Assembly: GCF_018861025.1 (NCBI RefSeq)
Contig: NZ_JAHKQH010000023.1
Coordinates: 285,753 to 349,752 of the forward strand
From: Psychrosphaera sp. B3R10
GTDB lineage: Bacteria > Pseudomonadota > Gammaproteobacteria > Enterobacterales > Alteromonadaceae
Length of the DNA: 64,000 nucleotides
Direction of reading: 5' to 3'
The notes beneath the pieces were generated by a model. The model was not told the origin of the DNA and did not search any database. It saw only the letters and a program-made list of their open reading frames with translations. The translations under genes were made by a program, and so were the position numbers. Positions 10,530-18,323 of the stretch are shown here, one piece after another (position 1 is the stretch's first letter; every line of letters starts with the position of its first letter).

Positions 10530-11966
10530 ATGTTGAGTATCCAAAAGAAGTTGTCTGCACCGTTTTATATGTTGTTAAGCTTGCCATCCACAGCTATGGG
10601 GTTTGCACTATCTGTTCAAATTTCAGCATTGAGTTGGTTGCTGAGCACACAATATGGCCTCGATATTCATGAAATTGGTATTGTTTGGGCCGCCGGTCCA
10701 ATAGCCGGTATTTTAGGTCAAGTTATTGTTGGCTTTATTAGTGATAAAGTTTGGTTTTGGAATGGCAGACGAAGACCATTTATCATTATTGGCGGCGTAT
10801 TAGCGTCACTATCTCTATTAGCCTTACCGAATATCGGCATCATAAACGAGTCTTTGGGTCATGTTGGCTTAATGGCCGTTGCTATAGCCGTTGCTCTATC
10901 CCTCGACTTGTCTATAAACGTTAGCTTTAACCCTACACGATCAATAATTGCTGACGTTACTCCAGCAGGGGAGCAGCGCACATTAGGTTATACTTGGATG
11001 CAAACCATCTCCGGAACCTTTGGCGTACTAGCCTATGTTATCGGCGGATTTTGGAACAATTTTCTACTTATTTACTTTGGTGCTGCACTCGTCCTGCTAT
11101 TTTCAGTTATACCCGCATTGTTTATCGAAGAGCCTAAAGTACTTGAAGGTGAGAACAAAGAAGCGGATGTAAAATTTTCTTGGTATGAAGTACTTAGCGA
11201 TATAAAGCCACTTTGGGGCTTTTTAGTTTATTCAATTTACGCCAGTGTTTTACATTTAACTGGTTTTGAAGTTAAGCACTATTATTTCGAAATATTGGCC
11301 TTGCTCATCACCTTGTATTTCGTATTTGAAACACTATCGAAAAATGAAAACGACTTTTCTGAATCTGACGCTAAGCACTTAGGATTCAAAAAGGTATTGG
11401 CGGCACACTCATTCTCATGGATTGGAATTCAAACGATGTTTGTTTTTTGCTATGCGTTTTTGCAAGAAAAAATGTCGACGCTCACTACGGAGGAATTAGG
11501 CCAAACAATTTCGTACAGCTTTGCCATTTTAAACGCCGTAGCTGCACTATTACCCGCTTTGGTTTTAGGACCCTTAGCCATTAAGTTTGGGCGTATTCAA
11601 GTCCATGCCTATGCATTATTGGTGACCGCAGTTGCGTACGCTTTGATCGCATTTTTTGCAACGACACCGATGATCATGTATCTCTTCATGGCGTTAGCTG
11701 GCATTGGTTGGTCTGCAGTTGTAAGTTTACCCTTTGCGATTATGTCAGAGCGTGTCGAAAACGCTAAGATGGGCTTGTACATGGGGTTATTTAATTTGTC
11801 TGTGGTTTTACCGCAACTTGTGGTTTCGTTGGGGGTGAGTCTATTCCTAAATAAAGCAGATGATAAAAGCATGGTCTTTGTGGTCTGCGCGATTTCAATG
11901 ACGATCTCGGCAGTCTCGTGGTTAATGATCAAAGAGAAGCCAGTGCCCGATGTCAACGCGAACTAA
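10530..11966 (+). CDS. MFS transporter, SLC45/GPH-like, putative sugar transporter
   Basis: A 478-aa membrane protein with about twelve hydrophobic helices. The loop after helix 2, S-D-K-V-W-F-W-N-G-R-R-R-P-F-I, is the signature of the SLC45/plant-sucrose-transporter-like branch of the major facilitator superfamily, and the early A-L-S-W-L-L-S-T-Q-Y segment also fits that group. Bacterial members commonly sit in maltose/maltodextrin or sucrose utilisation loci; no sugar-degrading gene is next to it here, so substrate is not assigned. A palindromic operator candidate precedes it. There is no convincing terminator downstream; an imperfect 8-bp inverted repeat at 11999-12032 may contribute. Confidence 0.8.
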   Translation: MLSIQKKLSAPFYMLLSLPSTAMGFALSVQISALSWLLSTQYGLDIHEIGIVWAAGPIAGILGQVIVGFISDKVWFWNGRRRPFIIIGGVLASLSLLALPNIGIINESLGHVGLMAVAIAVALSLDLSINVSFNPTRSIIADVTPAGEQRTLGYTWMQTISGTFGVLAYVIGGFWNNFLLIYFGAALVLLFSVIPALFIEEPKVLEGENKEADVKFSWYEVLSDIKPLWGFLVYSIYASVLHLTGFEVKHYYFEILALLITLYFVFETLSKNENDFSESDAKHLGFKKVLAAHSFSWIGIQTMFVFCYAFLQEKMSTLTTEELGQTISYSFAILNAVAALLPALVLGPLAIKFGRIQVHAYALLVTAVAYALIAFFATTPMIMYLFMALAGIGWSAVVSLPFAIMSERVENAKMGLYMGLFNLSVVLPQLVVSLGVSLFLNKADDKSMVFVVCAISMTISAVSWLMIKEKPVPDVNAN

Positions 11967-12094
11967 ATAGGTTAATTTGTTGTAATAAAAGGATAATTAA
12001 ATGGATTTTTTGACGGGACTAAAGATCCATTTATTCATATGAACTAATAATCTGTCTATTATTTATCCTTTATTCTAAAATAGGGCTTTTGTTT

Positions 12095-12292
12095 TATAAT
12101 AGTTATGCTATTATACGTCGCGCTACAGATGCAGTATTTATTTTGTTATCCGCTTTAGTTACACCAGTAAACCCGTTTTTTAATATTATATTGAATTCAG
12201 TTTTACCCAAGGCACTATCAATTAAGTAATTTCTTTAGCTCGACCGGTCAGAAATGACCATTCAATTTAATATTTAAAAAGGTAAGATTATT
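12095..12292 (+). promoter_or_regulatory. cspA promoter and long cold-shock leader
   Basis: The 326 bp before cspA carries -10-like hexamers tataat (12095-12100) and tattat (12109-12114). A start near 12121 would give a 5' UTR of about 172 nt, close to the ~159 nt of E. coli cspA. The first transcribed bases would then include cgctacaga (12121-12129), whose tacaga end matches the end of the E. coli cold box (tgacgtacaga). AAGGT precedes the ATG. The start site is inferred. Confidence 0.4.
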
Positions 12293-12502
12293 ATGTCTAC
12301 TACTACTGGCACAGTAAAATGGTTTAACGAAGAGAAAGGTTTCGGATTTTTAACTCAAGAAGGCGGCGGTAAAGATGTATTCGTACATTTCCGTGCTATT
12401 GCTTCTGAAGGTTTCAAAACTTTGACTGAAGGTCAATCTGTTCAATTCACTATTGAACAAGGCCAAAAAGGTCCTCAAGCATCAAACGTTGTTGTTATCT
12501 AA
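12293..12502 (+). CDS. cspA: Cold-shock protein, CspA family
   Basis: A 69-aa single cold-shock domain that binds single-stranded RNA or DNA and melts mRNA structure at low temperature. RNP1 is K-G-F-G-F-L (about residues 15-20) and RNP2 is V-F-V-H-F (about 29-33), both intact; the surface aromatic W10 is present. The long leader and own terminator mark a monocistronic cold-shock unit. Which paralogue it is (CspA, C, D, E) cannot be told from one sequence. Confidence 0.93.
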   Translation: MSTTTGTVKWFNEEKGFGFLTQEGGGKDVFVHFRAIASEGFKTLTEGQSVQFTIEQGQKGPQASNVVVI

Positions 12503-12534
12503 TTTTAGATTTTTCTAAAAATAGTTAATAATTG

Positions 12535-12570
12535 AAAGGTCGAGTAAATTTTTACTTGGCCTTTTGTTTT
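12535..12570 (+). terminator. Terminator after cspA
   Basis: Arms aaaggtcgagtaa (12535-12547) and ttacttggccttt (12552-12564) pair over 13 bp with two G-U wobbles, followed by a broken T tract. Confidence 0.75.
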
Positions 12571-12819
12571 ATAGAGTGTTATAAAACCACTCAAGATTGT
12601 GTTTACCCCAAAGTTCTTCTTTTCTGTATAACTTTTTAATGCATTGATTTGACATTAAAAACGTATTGTCTTTATTGAACTCGTAAAATAATCCGAATTA
12701 GTCATGCTTGTAATTTTTCACAGAATAATTTTGTGCGGAATTTACTTAGTCATGTTTCTGTAATAATTGGTGGCTAAACTGGCCGCTGTTTTTTAATAAT
12801 ATAATAAGAAATTAAATTT

Positions 12820-12993
12820 ATGTCATATACCTATAACGGTGAGCAATTAACAATTGTGCAACCACTACATTCAATTTCAGTTAACAACAACAAAGTTGTG
12901 TTTTCTGATCAGTCAGGCCCTAAACATTTAACGTTGGCCAATACCAAAGAAGCAAAACGCTTTTTAAACTGGTTAGTTCAAGAGCGATCTTAA
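12820..12993 (+). CDS. Small protein of 57 residues, unknown function
   Basis: A complete short ORF beginning MSYTYNGEQL and ending WLVQERS. It has balanced amino-acid use with no membrane segment; the alternating pattern in the first 40 residues suggests a small beta structure followed by a helix (A-K-R-F-L-N-W-L-V-Q). A weak purine-rich stretch (aataagaaa) lies 9-17 nt upstream. It stands alone between the cspA terminator and dinB, with a TTGACA-like hexamer at 12649-12654 as a possible -35. I do not recognise the family. Coding is plausible but not proven. Confidence 0.5.
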   Translation: MSYTYNGEQLTIVQPLHSISVNNNKVVFSDQSGPKHLTLANTKEAKRFLNWLVQERS

Positions 12994-13260
12994 CTAACCG
13001 GCTGTACGGTATTACTCTCGTTTACTGTTATTAATTCTCACTCATATCCTTCAAAAATTTTCGTTCAAATTAATTCTCAACGGTTTTACTATACAAGCTG
13101 ATTGGCTTGCAGTTCATTCCAAATAAATTTCGCGATAATGTCCCTTAAACTTATTCGTTTTAATCGTTGTTTAAATAACGATACGAATAAGTAGGTTACC
13201 TTAGTCGTTTTTCAACTTCTTAATTGCAAACTTATCAATCTAGATTAAAAAAACTGCACT
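12994..13260. other. Intergenic region with a large interrupted inverted repeat
   Basis: No gene seen. The notable element is an inverted repeat at 13149-13192: the left arm acttattcgt plus atcgtt (with a 4-nt ttta bulge) pairs with aacgat plus acgaataagt, around the loop gtttaaat. No T run follows, so it may be a factor-dependent terminator, an mRNA 3' structure for the small ORF, or a protein-binding site. Confidence 0.4.
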
Positions 13261-13289
13261 TTGACTGTTTGTTTATACAGTGGTATTTT
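13261..13289 (+). promoter_or_regulatory. dinB promoter with LexA (SOS) box
   Basis: The 16-bp ctgtttgtttatacag at 13265-13280 matches the gammaproteobacterial LexA consensus CTG-N10-CAG. It overlaps a promoter made of ttgact (13261-13266), a 17-bp spacer and tatttt (13284-13289), 50 nt before the dinB ATG. LexA would block RNA polymerase until the SOS response. Confidence 0.85.
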
Positions 13290-13338
13290 GTTGCTATGGG
13301 CCAGTGAGCATTAAATTTAAACAGACAATATTCTAAAT

Positions 13339-14409
13339 ATGAGCATCAACCGAAAAATTATTCATGTCGATATGGATGCGTTTTATGTCAGTGTCGAGAT
13401 AAGAGATAACCCGGCTTTAGTGGGGTTACCTGTTGCAGTTGGTGGAAATTCTGATAGGCGAGGTGTCATAGCCACGTGCAACTATGAGGCACGAAAATTC
13501 GGTGTACGGTCTGCCATGGCAACTGCAATGGCCCTCAAAAAGTGTCCTAATTTAGTGATAGTTCCGGGCCGGATGGCTGAATATAAAGAAGTTAGCCGTC
13601 AAATTAGAGAGATATTCGAGTATTACACCCCACTAATTGAACCTTTATCATTGGATGAAGCGTATTTAGATGTTTCCGATTGTACGGAGTTTCAAGGTTC
13701 CGCAACCCTCATTGCCCAGCAAATAAGACGTGATATCTTTTATAAAACGGGTTTAACCGCTTCCGCTGGTATTGCACCGGTCAAGTTTCTTGCAAAGGTC
13801 GCGAGCGATGAGAATAAACCAAACGGACAGTTTGTAATTACGCCGGACCAAGTAGTTGAATTTGTTAAAACCATGCCGCTAGAGAAAATATCGGGTGTAG
13901 GCAAAGTTACATTAAAAAAATTACACGACGCTGGGCTCTTTGTCGGGGAAGATGTCAGAAACTCTAAAGAAGTGTTTTTATCTCAATTGCTTGGAAGTTA
14001 CGGCGCCGTTTTATGGGCACGTTGTCAAGGCATTGATAACCGAGGGGTAGAGACTGAACGAGTTCGAAAATCCGTTGGTGTTGAGCGGACTTTCAGTGAA
14101 GATATTAAGGATCTATCTGTATTGAAGCAGATAATGCATGAAAAACTCATACCTGAACTTAAAAAGCGTGCCCAAAGCTATTTAGACAAGCGACATATTG
14201 GCAAGTTAGGCGTTAAGTTAAAGTTTAATGACTTTGTTGTCACAACTAAAGAGCAAAAACATAATCAATTTGATGTAGCGACGTTTGAATCGCTTTTAGT
14301 GGAGGCGTTAAGTCGTGGCGAGGGACGAGCCGTTAGACTATTGGGTGTTCATATTGGACTAGAAGATTCGGTGGTCGACGCTATTGAACAGCTTAGCTTA
14401 TTTGGTTAA
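13339..14409 (+). CDS. dinB: DNA polymerase IV (Y-family translesion polymerase)
   Basis: Error-prone polymerase for lesion bypass. The 356-aa protein (E. coli 351) has the palm motif [12 protein letters not shown] (about residues 9-20) with its metal-binding Asp, the S-L-D-E-A-Y-L-D-V motif (about 102-110) with the catalytic Asp-Glu pair, [16 protein letters not shown], a helix-hairpin-helix thumb (I-S-G-V-G-K-V), and it ends Q-L-S-L-F-G, a beta-clamp-binding peptide (QLxLF). SOS control is supported by the LexA box upstream. Confidence 0.97.
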   Translation: MSINRKIIHVDMDAFYVSVEIRDNPALVGLPVAVGGNSDRRGVIATCNYEARKFGVRSAMATAMALKKCPNLVIVPGRMAEYKEVSRQIREIFEYYTPLIEPLSLDEAYLDVSDCTEFQGSATLIAQQIRRDIFYKTGLTASAGIAPVKFLAKVASDENKPNGQFVITPDQVVEFVKTMPLEKISGVGKVTLKKLHDAGLFVGEDVRNSKEVFLSQLLGSYGAVLWARCQGIDNRGVETERVRKSVGVERTFSEDIKDLSVLKQIMHEKLIPELKKRAQSYLDKRHIGKLGVKLKFNDFVVTTKEQKHNQFDVATFESLLVEALSRGEGRAVRLLGVHIGLEDSVVDAIEQLSLFG

Positions 14410-14422
14410 TGGCTTTAGCTGC

Positions 14423-15550
14423 TTAATCCAACGTTGTTCTATACCTGGCAATTGCCACAATTCCAATCAAGACAATAAACCCGATTAACGCGTAAAACTC
14501 ATTCGCGAGATGGGAAAAATCCGCCGCTTTTAGCATAACTCCCCTGACAATCCGCAAAAAATGCGTTAAAGGTAACATTTCACCGATAAGTTGAGCCCAC
14601 TGTGGCATTCCTCTAAACGGGAACATAAATCCTGACAACAACAGTGACGGTAAAAAGAAAAAGAACGTCATCTGCATTGCCTGCATTTGTGTTGTTGCGA
14701 TTGTTGAAAACGTAAAACCTAAACATAAGTTAGCCAACAGAAAAATAAGGATAGCGGAGTTAAGGATCATAAAACTCCCTAGGAAGGGCACTTCAAATAA
14801 GAAACTGGCGGCGGATAAAATGATGGCGGTCTGTATGAGTCCAATGAGGACATAGGGAGCAATTTTTCCAACCATAACCTCAAATGGCTTAACCGGCATA
14901 GCTAAAATATTTTCCAAATTGCCTTTTTCCCGTTCTCGTGTCATTGCCATAGAGGTGATCATGACAGAAGTCATAGTTAAAATAACACCGAGCAATCCTG
15001 GTACGATGTTGTACTGAGTAATGCCTTGAGGGTTGTATTTTGGGTGAATAATTACATCGACATTTGGTTTAGTAGACTTCAGAAAGTTTAAAGAGCCGAC
15101 AAAATCATGATTCAATGCTTTGCTAACAATTACAGACGCTTTGGCAATCGCATTCGATGAAGCTGCAGGATCAGAAGCATCTGCAGATATTAACAATTGA
15201 GGCATTTCCTGGCGGACCAGTTTTTTTGTAAAGTCTGCTGGGATCACAAGTAAAAACGTAATTTCACCTTTTAAGAATAAGTCATCAGCTTGTTGGTAGT
15301 TACTCACTGCAGTAACAACATCAAAATATTCGGATAATTTAAAGCCCTCAACAATGGTTCTAGAATGTTGGTCTGGTGCTTCTATAAATACCGCTGTTGG
15401 CAAACCTTTTGGATCATTGTTGATGGCAAAACCGAACAATATTAATTGCATTATTGGAACACCGACCATCATCGCAAATGTCATTCTGTCGCGGCGCATT
15501 TGGATCATCTCTTTAGACAATATCGCCCAAATCCGAAATAAACTGTTCAT
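14423..15550 (-). CDS. ABC-2 type transporter permease (YhhJ/YbhR-like)
   Basis: A 375-aa inner-membrane permease with one N-terminal helix, a large extracytoplasmic domain and five C-terminal helices, as in the YhhJ/YbhS/YbhR family. The R-E-R-E-K-G-N-L-E-N-I-L coupling-helix motif and P-F-R-G-M-P-Q-W-A segment are typical of ABC-2 exporters. It is last gene of a TetR-HlyD-ATPase-permease operon read on the minus strand, overlapping the ATPase by 4 nt. Only one permease gene is present, so it probably homodimerises. Drug or solute export is inferred; substrate unknown. Confidence 0.88.
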   Translation of the reverse strand: MNSLFRIWAILSKEMIQMRRDRMTFAMMVGVPIMQLILFGFAINNDPKGLPTAVFIEAPDQHSRTIVEGFKLSEYFDVVTAVSNYQQADDLFLKGEITFLLVIPADFTKKLVRQEMPQLLISADASDPAASSNAIAKASVIVSKALNHDFVGSLNFLKSTKPNVDVIIHPKYNPQGITQYNIVPGLLGVILTMTSVMITSMAMTREREKGNLENILAMPVKPFEVMVGKIAPYVLIGLIQTAIILSAASFLFEVPFLGSFMILNSAILIFLLANLCLGFTFSTIATTQMQAMQMTFFFFLPSLLLSGFMFPFRGMPQWAQLIGEMLPLTHFLRIVRGVMLKAADFSHLANEFYALIGFIVLIGIVAIARYRTTLD

Positions 15551-16476
15551 TGGTAGTCTCGCTTATCATTGCCTACAGATGTCATAAGTGAAATAAACAC
15601 GTCTTCTAAACTAGGGGTGATTTTTTGCCAATCTAGTGAGTCGAATGGCGCTCGTTTTATAACGTTTTCGATTGCTACTGTATTTGTGCTACTAATATGC
15701 AGGGCGGCTCCAAAGTATGAAACGTTTTCAATGTCATCTTCCGCTTTTAGCGCCGAGGCAAATTGCCTAACACCTTTATTGATCGAAACGTACGTTGTTA
15801 AGTTAGAGGCCGCAATGACATCTCGAACCGTTCCCTGCGTGATAAGTTTACCGTGGGCAAGATAGGCAATCTGGTCGCATCGTTCAGCTTCGTCCATGTA
15901 ATGCGTCGAAACTAAAATGGTGATCCCTTGATTTGTCAGCTCATGAATTTGGTCCCAAAATTCTCGACGGGCCTTAGGATCCACGCCCGCTGTTGGTTCA
16001 TCAAGCAGCAATAATTTAGGATTATGCATGGTCACAGCGGCAAGTGCTAAACGTTGCTTCCACCCGCCAGAAAGATCACCTGCTAGCTGGTGTTGTCTTT
16101 GAGTTAAATCTAGCCTTGCTATTACGTCATCAACTTTGGCTTTACGATTTGGCAGGTTGTACATTCGAGATACAAAATCTAGGTTTTCTCGAATTGATAA
16201 ATCTTCCCAGAACGAAAATTTCTGAGTCATATAACCGGTTTGTAATTTTATCTTTTCAGCTTCGGTTATGATGTCTAGACCTAAACAGGTTCCTGAACCT
16301 TGAGTTGGTGTTAATAGCCCACATAACATTCTGATAGTCGTTGTTTTACCTGACCCATTAGGCCCGAGAAAGCCCCACACCTGGCCTTTTGGAATTTGTA
16401 ATGCGACGTCATCAACCACGCGAGTTTTACCAAACTCTTTGACTAATGATTTAACATCAACCGCAAAGTCATTCAT
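15547..16476 (-). CDS. ABC transporter ATP-binding protein (CcmA/YbhF-like)
   Basis: A 309-aa ATPase energising the adjacent ABC-2 permease. Walker A is G-P-N-G-S-G-K-T-T (about residues 38-46), the signature is L-S-G-G-W-K-Q-R, Walker B is L-L-L-L-D-E-P-T-A-G-V-D, and the switch His is in S-T-H-Y-M-D-E-A-E-R. A C-terminal ~80-residue domain follows, as in DrrA-type exporters. It has a single nucleotide-binding domain, half the size of fused YbhF/YhiH. It overlaps both neighbours by 4 and 8 nt. Confidence 0.92.
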   Translation of the reverse strand: MNDFAVDVKSLVKEFGKTRVVDDVALQIPKGQVWGFLGPNGSGKTTTIRMLCGLLTPTQGSGTCLGLDIITEAEKIKLQTGYMTQKFSFWEDLSIRENLDFVSRMYNLPNRKAKVDDVIARLDLTQRQHQLAGDLSGGWKQRLALAAVTMHNPKLLLLDEPTAGVDPKARREFWDQIHELTNQGITILVSTHYMDEAERCDQIAYLAHGKLITQGTVRDVIAASNLTTYVSINKGVRQFASALKAEDDIENVSYFGAALHISSTNTVAIENVIKRAPFDSLDWQKITPSLEDVFISLMTSVGNDKRDYQ

Positions 16477-17428
16477 GGAAACTCACATCCACTGGTTGTC
16501 CAATATGTAGCTTAGTGGCGGGCGCTAATTGTGCCTCAACCATAAATACCAATGAGCTTCGAGAGCTTTGGTTATACAAAACCGGCGGTGTAAACTCTGG
16601 CTCCTGTGCAATAAACTGGACTTTTGCTTTATGGGTTTGAGTATCGTTATCTAGATTGATATCGACATATTGACCTACTTTCATGCGACTCAGTTGGCTT
16701 TGTTCGACATAAAACCTCACTTTTTGGGAATCGTTAATTAATACTGAAACAATTGGTTGCCCTTGTTTAACATACTCACCATGTCGCTGAAAAACTTGCT
16801 CTACAACACCGCTGTTTTTAGCGCTCAATATTCGTTTTGAATGTAACCATTGGGCCTTTTGGAGCTCAATTTTTGCTACCTCAAGTTGTTGCTCATGACT
16901 CGTAATAACAGCGGGTCGTGCAGCCATTTTCATAACGTTTATTGTGTGATTGAGTGACGAAACGTTTGCGGCAAGTTGCAGTTGATAGGACTTAGATGTT
17001 TCCAATTCAGTTTCAGAAACTAGGTTTTTACGATGCAAATTTTCTAAACGTAGGTATTCACTTTTCGCTAAATCAAGCGCCAGTTGTTTTTGTTCCAATA
17101 AGTTTTGTTGTGCTAATAACTCTTCTTCCCGCGCACCACTTTGTATGTCTTCGAGTTGTGCTGCCGTCGACGCCAGTTGTTTTTCCGCCTGGGCAATTGC
17201 AAGACGCTGATATTCATCATCGAGTTGAGCAATGATGGAGTCCGGGCTGACGGTATCGCCTTCTTTTACTGATAAGTTTATTATCCATCCAGGTTCCGGA
17301 GCGGAAACGTAAAAGTAATTACCTTCTATATAACCGGTGTACGCTGATACAGGCGGTTGCTTAGAACAAGCGGCGAGAAATAAATAAAGCAGGAAAAATA
17401 TACACTTAACGCTTTTGTTTGTGTTCAT
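16469..17428 (-). CDS. HlyD-family periplasmic adaptor lipoprotein
   Basis: The 319-aa membrane-fusion protein has a lipoprotein signal (LFLAACSK), a biotinyl-lipoyl-like domain split around a long coiled-coil hairpin (about residues 75-185, rich in Ala, Gln, Leu and Glu), and a beta-barrel region with L-N-D-S-Q-K-V-R-F-Y-V-E-Q. It resembles YbhG/YhiI, which bridge an ABC-2 exporter to an outer-membrane channel. A channel gene is not in the operon, so a TolC-type protein elsewhere is presumed. It overlaps the TetR gene by 4 nt. Confidence 0.88.
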   Translation of the reverse strand: MNTNKSVKCIFFLLYLFLAACSKQPPVSAYTGYIEGNYFYVSAPEPGWIINLSVKEGDTVSPDSIIAQLDDEYQRLAIAQAEKQLASTAAQLEDIQSGAREEELLAQQNLLEQKQLALDLAKSEYLRLENLHRKNLVSETELETSKSYQLQLAANVSSLNHTINVMKMAARPAVITSHEQQLEVAKIELQKAQWLHSKRILSAKNSGVVEQVFQRHGEYVKQGQPIVSVLINDSQKVRFYVEQSQLSRMKVGQYVDINLDNDTQTHKAKVQFIAQEPEFTPPVLYNQSSRSSLVFMVEAQLAPATKLHIGQPVDVSFHE

Positions 17429-18075
17429 TCTGTTATCCCTAAAGCTTTGTAAATTATCAATTGATGTTGTTTTAATAATACGTCAACGGCCAGTGGCGGA
17501 GAGTTTTCTGCTTCGGATAAGACTTTCCAAACGACGGCAAAAATGACAGGTGCAACGATGAGTTTTGCGGTAAGTGCTGCATCGTCAATATTAACTTCAC
17601 CTCGTTCTTTTCCGGCTTGTAATACTATGGTGATAGTAGACAGAACTTGGTCAATGATATTTTGTTTATAGGTTTTTATCACATCAGGAAAATCAAAGGC
17701 GTCACTGATCAAAACTTTAATTAACTTTGGTAATGGAGAATCAATAATAACTTTGGGGATAAACTCAAATAATTGGTCGAGAGCTTCTTTTACACTATTG
17801 TGGTTTGTCATTAATGATTGGATTTGTTGCGCCTTATGCATAGCAATATGCTCAACAGCGGATTCAAAAAGCGCTTTTTTTGAACTAAAATAAAGATATA
17901 GGGTGCCTTTTGATATTCCGCAGCGAATGGCGATATCTTCCATTTTTGTCGCTTTAAGGCCTTTTAAATAAAACTCGTCCAAAGCGGCAAATACAATTTG
18001 CTCTTTTCTTTGTTCTTTTTCGATTTCAGAAATTGCACGTTTCATTTTCATCGCTAGGTTATTCAAAGATGACAT
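17425..18075 (-). CDS. TetR/AcrR family transcriptional regulator
   Basis: A 216-aa repressor with an N-terminal HTH (A-T-K-M-E-D-I-A-I-R-C-G-I-S-K-G-T-L-Y-L-Y-F, about residues 42-63) and a divergent ligand-binding domain. It is first gene of the efflux operon and probably controls it. The first ATG at 18075 is used; internal ATGs at codons 9 and 11 are alternatives since no strong ribosome site distinguishes them. An inverted repeat in the intergenic region is a candidate operator. Confidence 0.9.
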   Translation of the reverse strand: MSSLNNLAMKMKRAISEIEKEQRKEQIVFAALDEFYLKGLKATKMEDIAIRCGISKGTLYLYFSSKKALFESAVEHIAMHKAQQIQSLMTNHNSVKEALDQLFEFIPKVIIDSPLPKLIKVLISDAFDFPDVIKTYKQNIIDQVLSTITIVLQAGKERGEVNIDDAALTAKLIVAPVIFAVVWKVLSEAENSPPLAVDVLLKQHQLIIYKALGITE

Positions 18076-18157
18076 TATGCATTCGATTAGGCTACCTAAA
18101 GGAGCAACTTCAATCAGCAGGTGATAATGGGTTAGATCAGGATCTCTATTTAGATAA

Positions 18158-18183
18158 TAAATAACTGACCAGTAAGTTATTTA
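18158..18183. promoter_or_regulatory. Inverted repeat, candidate TetR operator
   Basis: Nine-bp arms taaataact (18158-18166) and agttattta (18175-18183) surround gaccagta. The core resembles the TGACC-type half sites seen in AcrR/TetR operators. It lies 83 nt before the TetR gene start on the minus strand and 141 nt before the divergent M17 peptidase gene, so it could control either. Confidence 0.5.
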
Positions 18184-18257
18184 ATCTAGTAAACAATATT
18201 AAAATTGGCAAACTTGATTTACAACTTCGGTAAGTTCGAAATATATCTAGACCGTCA

Positions 18258-18286
18258 TTGACTTGCAATTCACCTATGTTTATCAA
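18258..18286 (+). promoter_or_regulatory. Promoter candidate for the M17 peptidase gene
   Basis: ttgact (18258-18263), 17-bp spacer, tatcaa (18281-18286), 37 nt before the start codon. Confidence 0.35.
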
Positions 18287-18323
18287 TACTCTAGCGATAT
18301 AAAAAATAATAGAGTAATGCCGT

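Noticed and set aside
10445..10672. 75-codon ORF overlapping the start of the MFS gene
   Set aside because: It runs through the operator palindrome and into the transporter in another frame, with no ribosome site or recognisable protein features.
11999..12032. Intrinsic terminator for the MFS gene
   Set aside because: Arms aaatggat/atccattt are weak and AT-rich with an 18-nt loop and no clean T tract.
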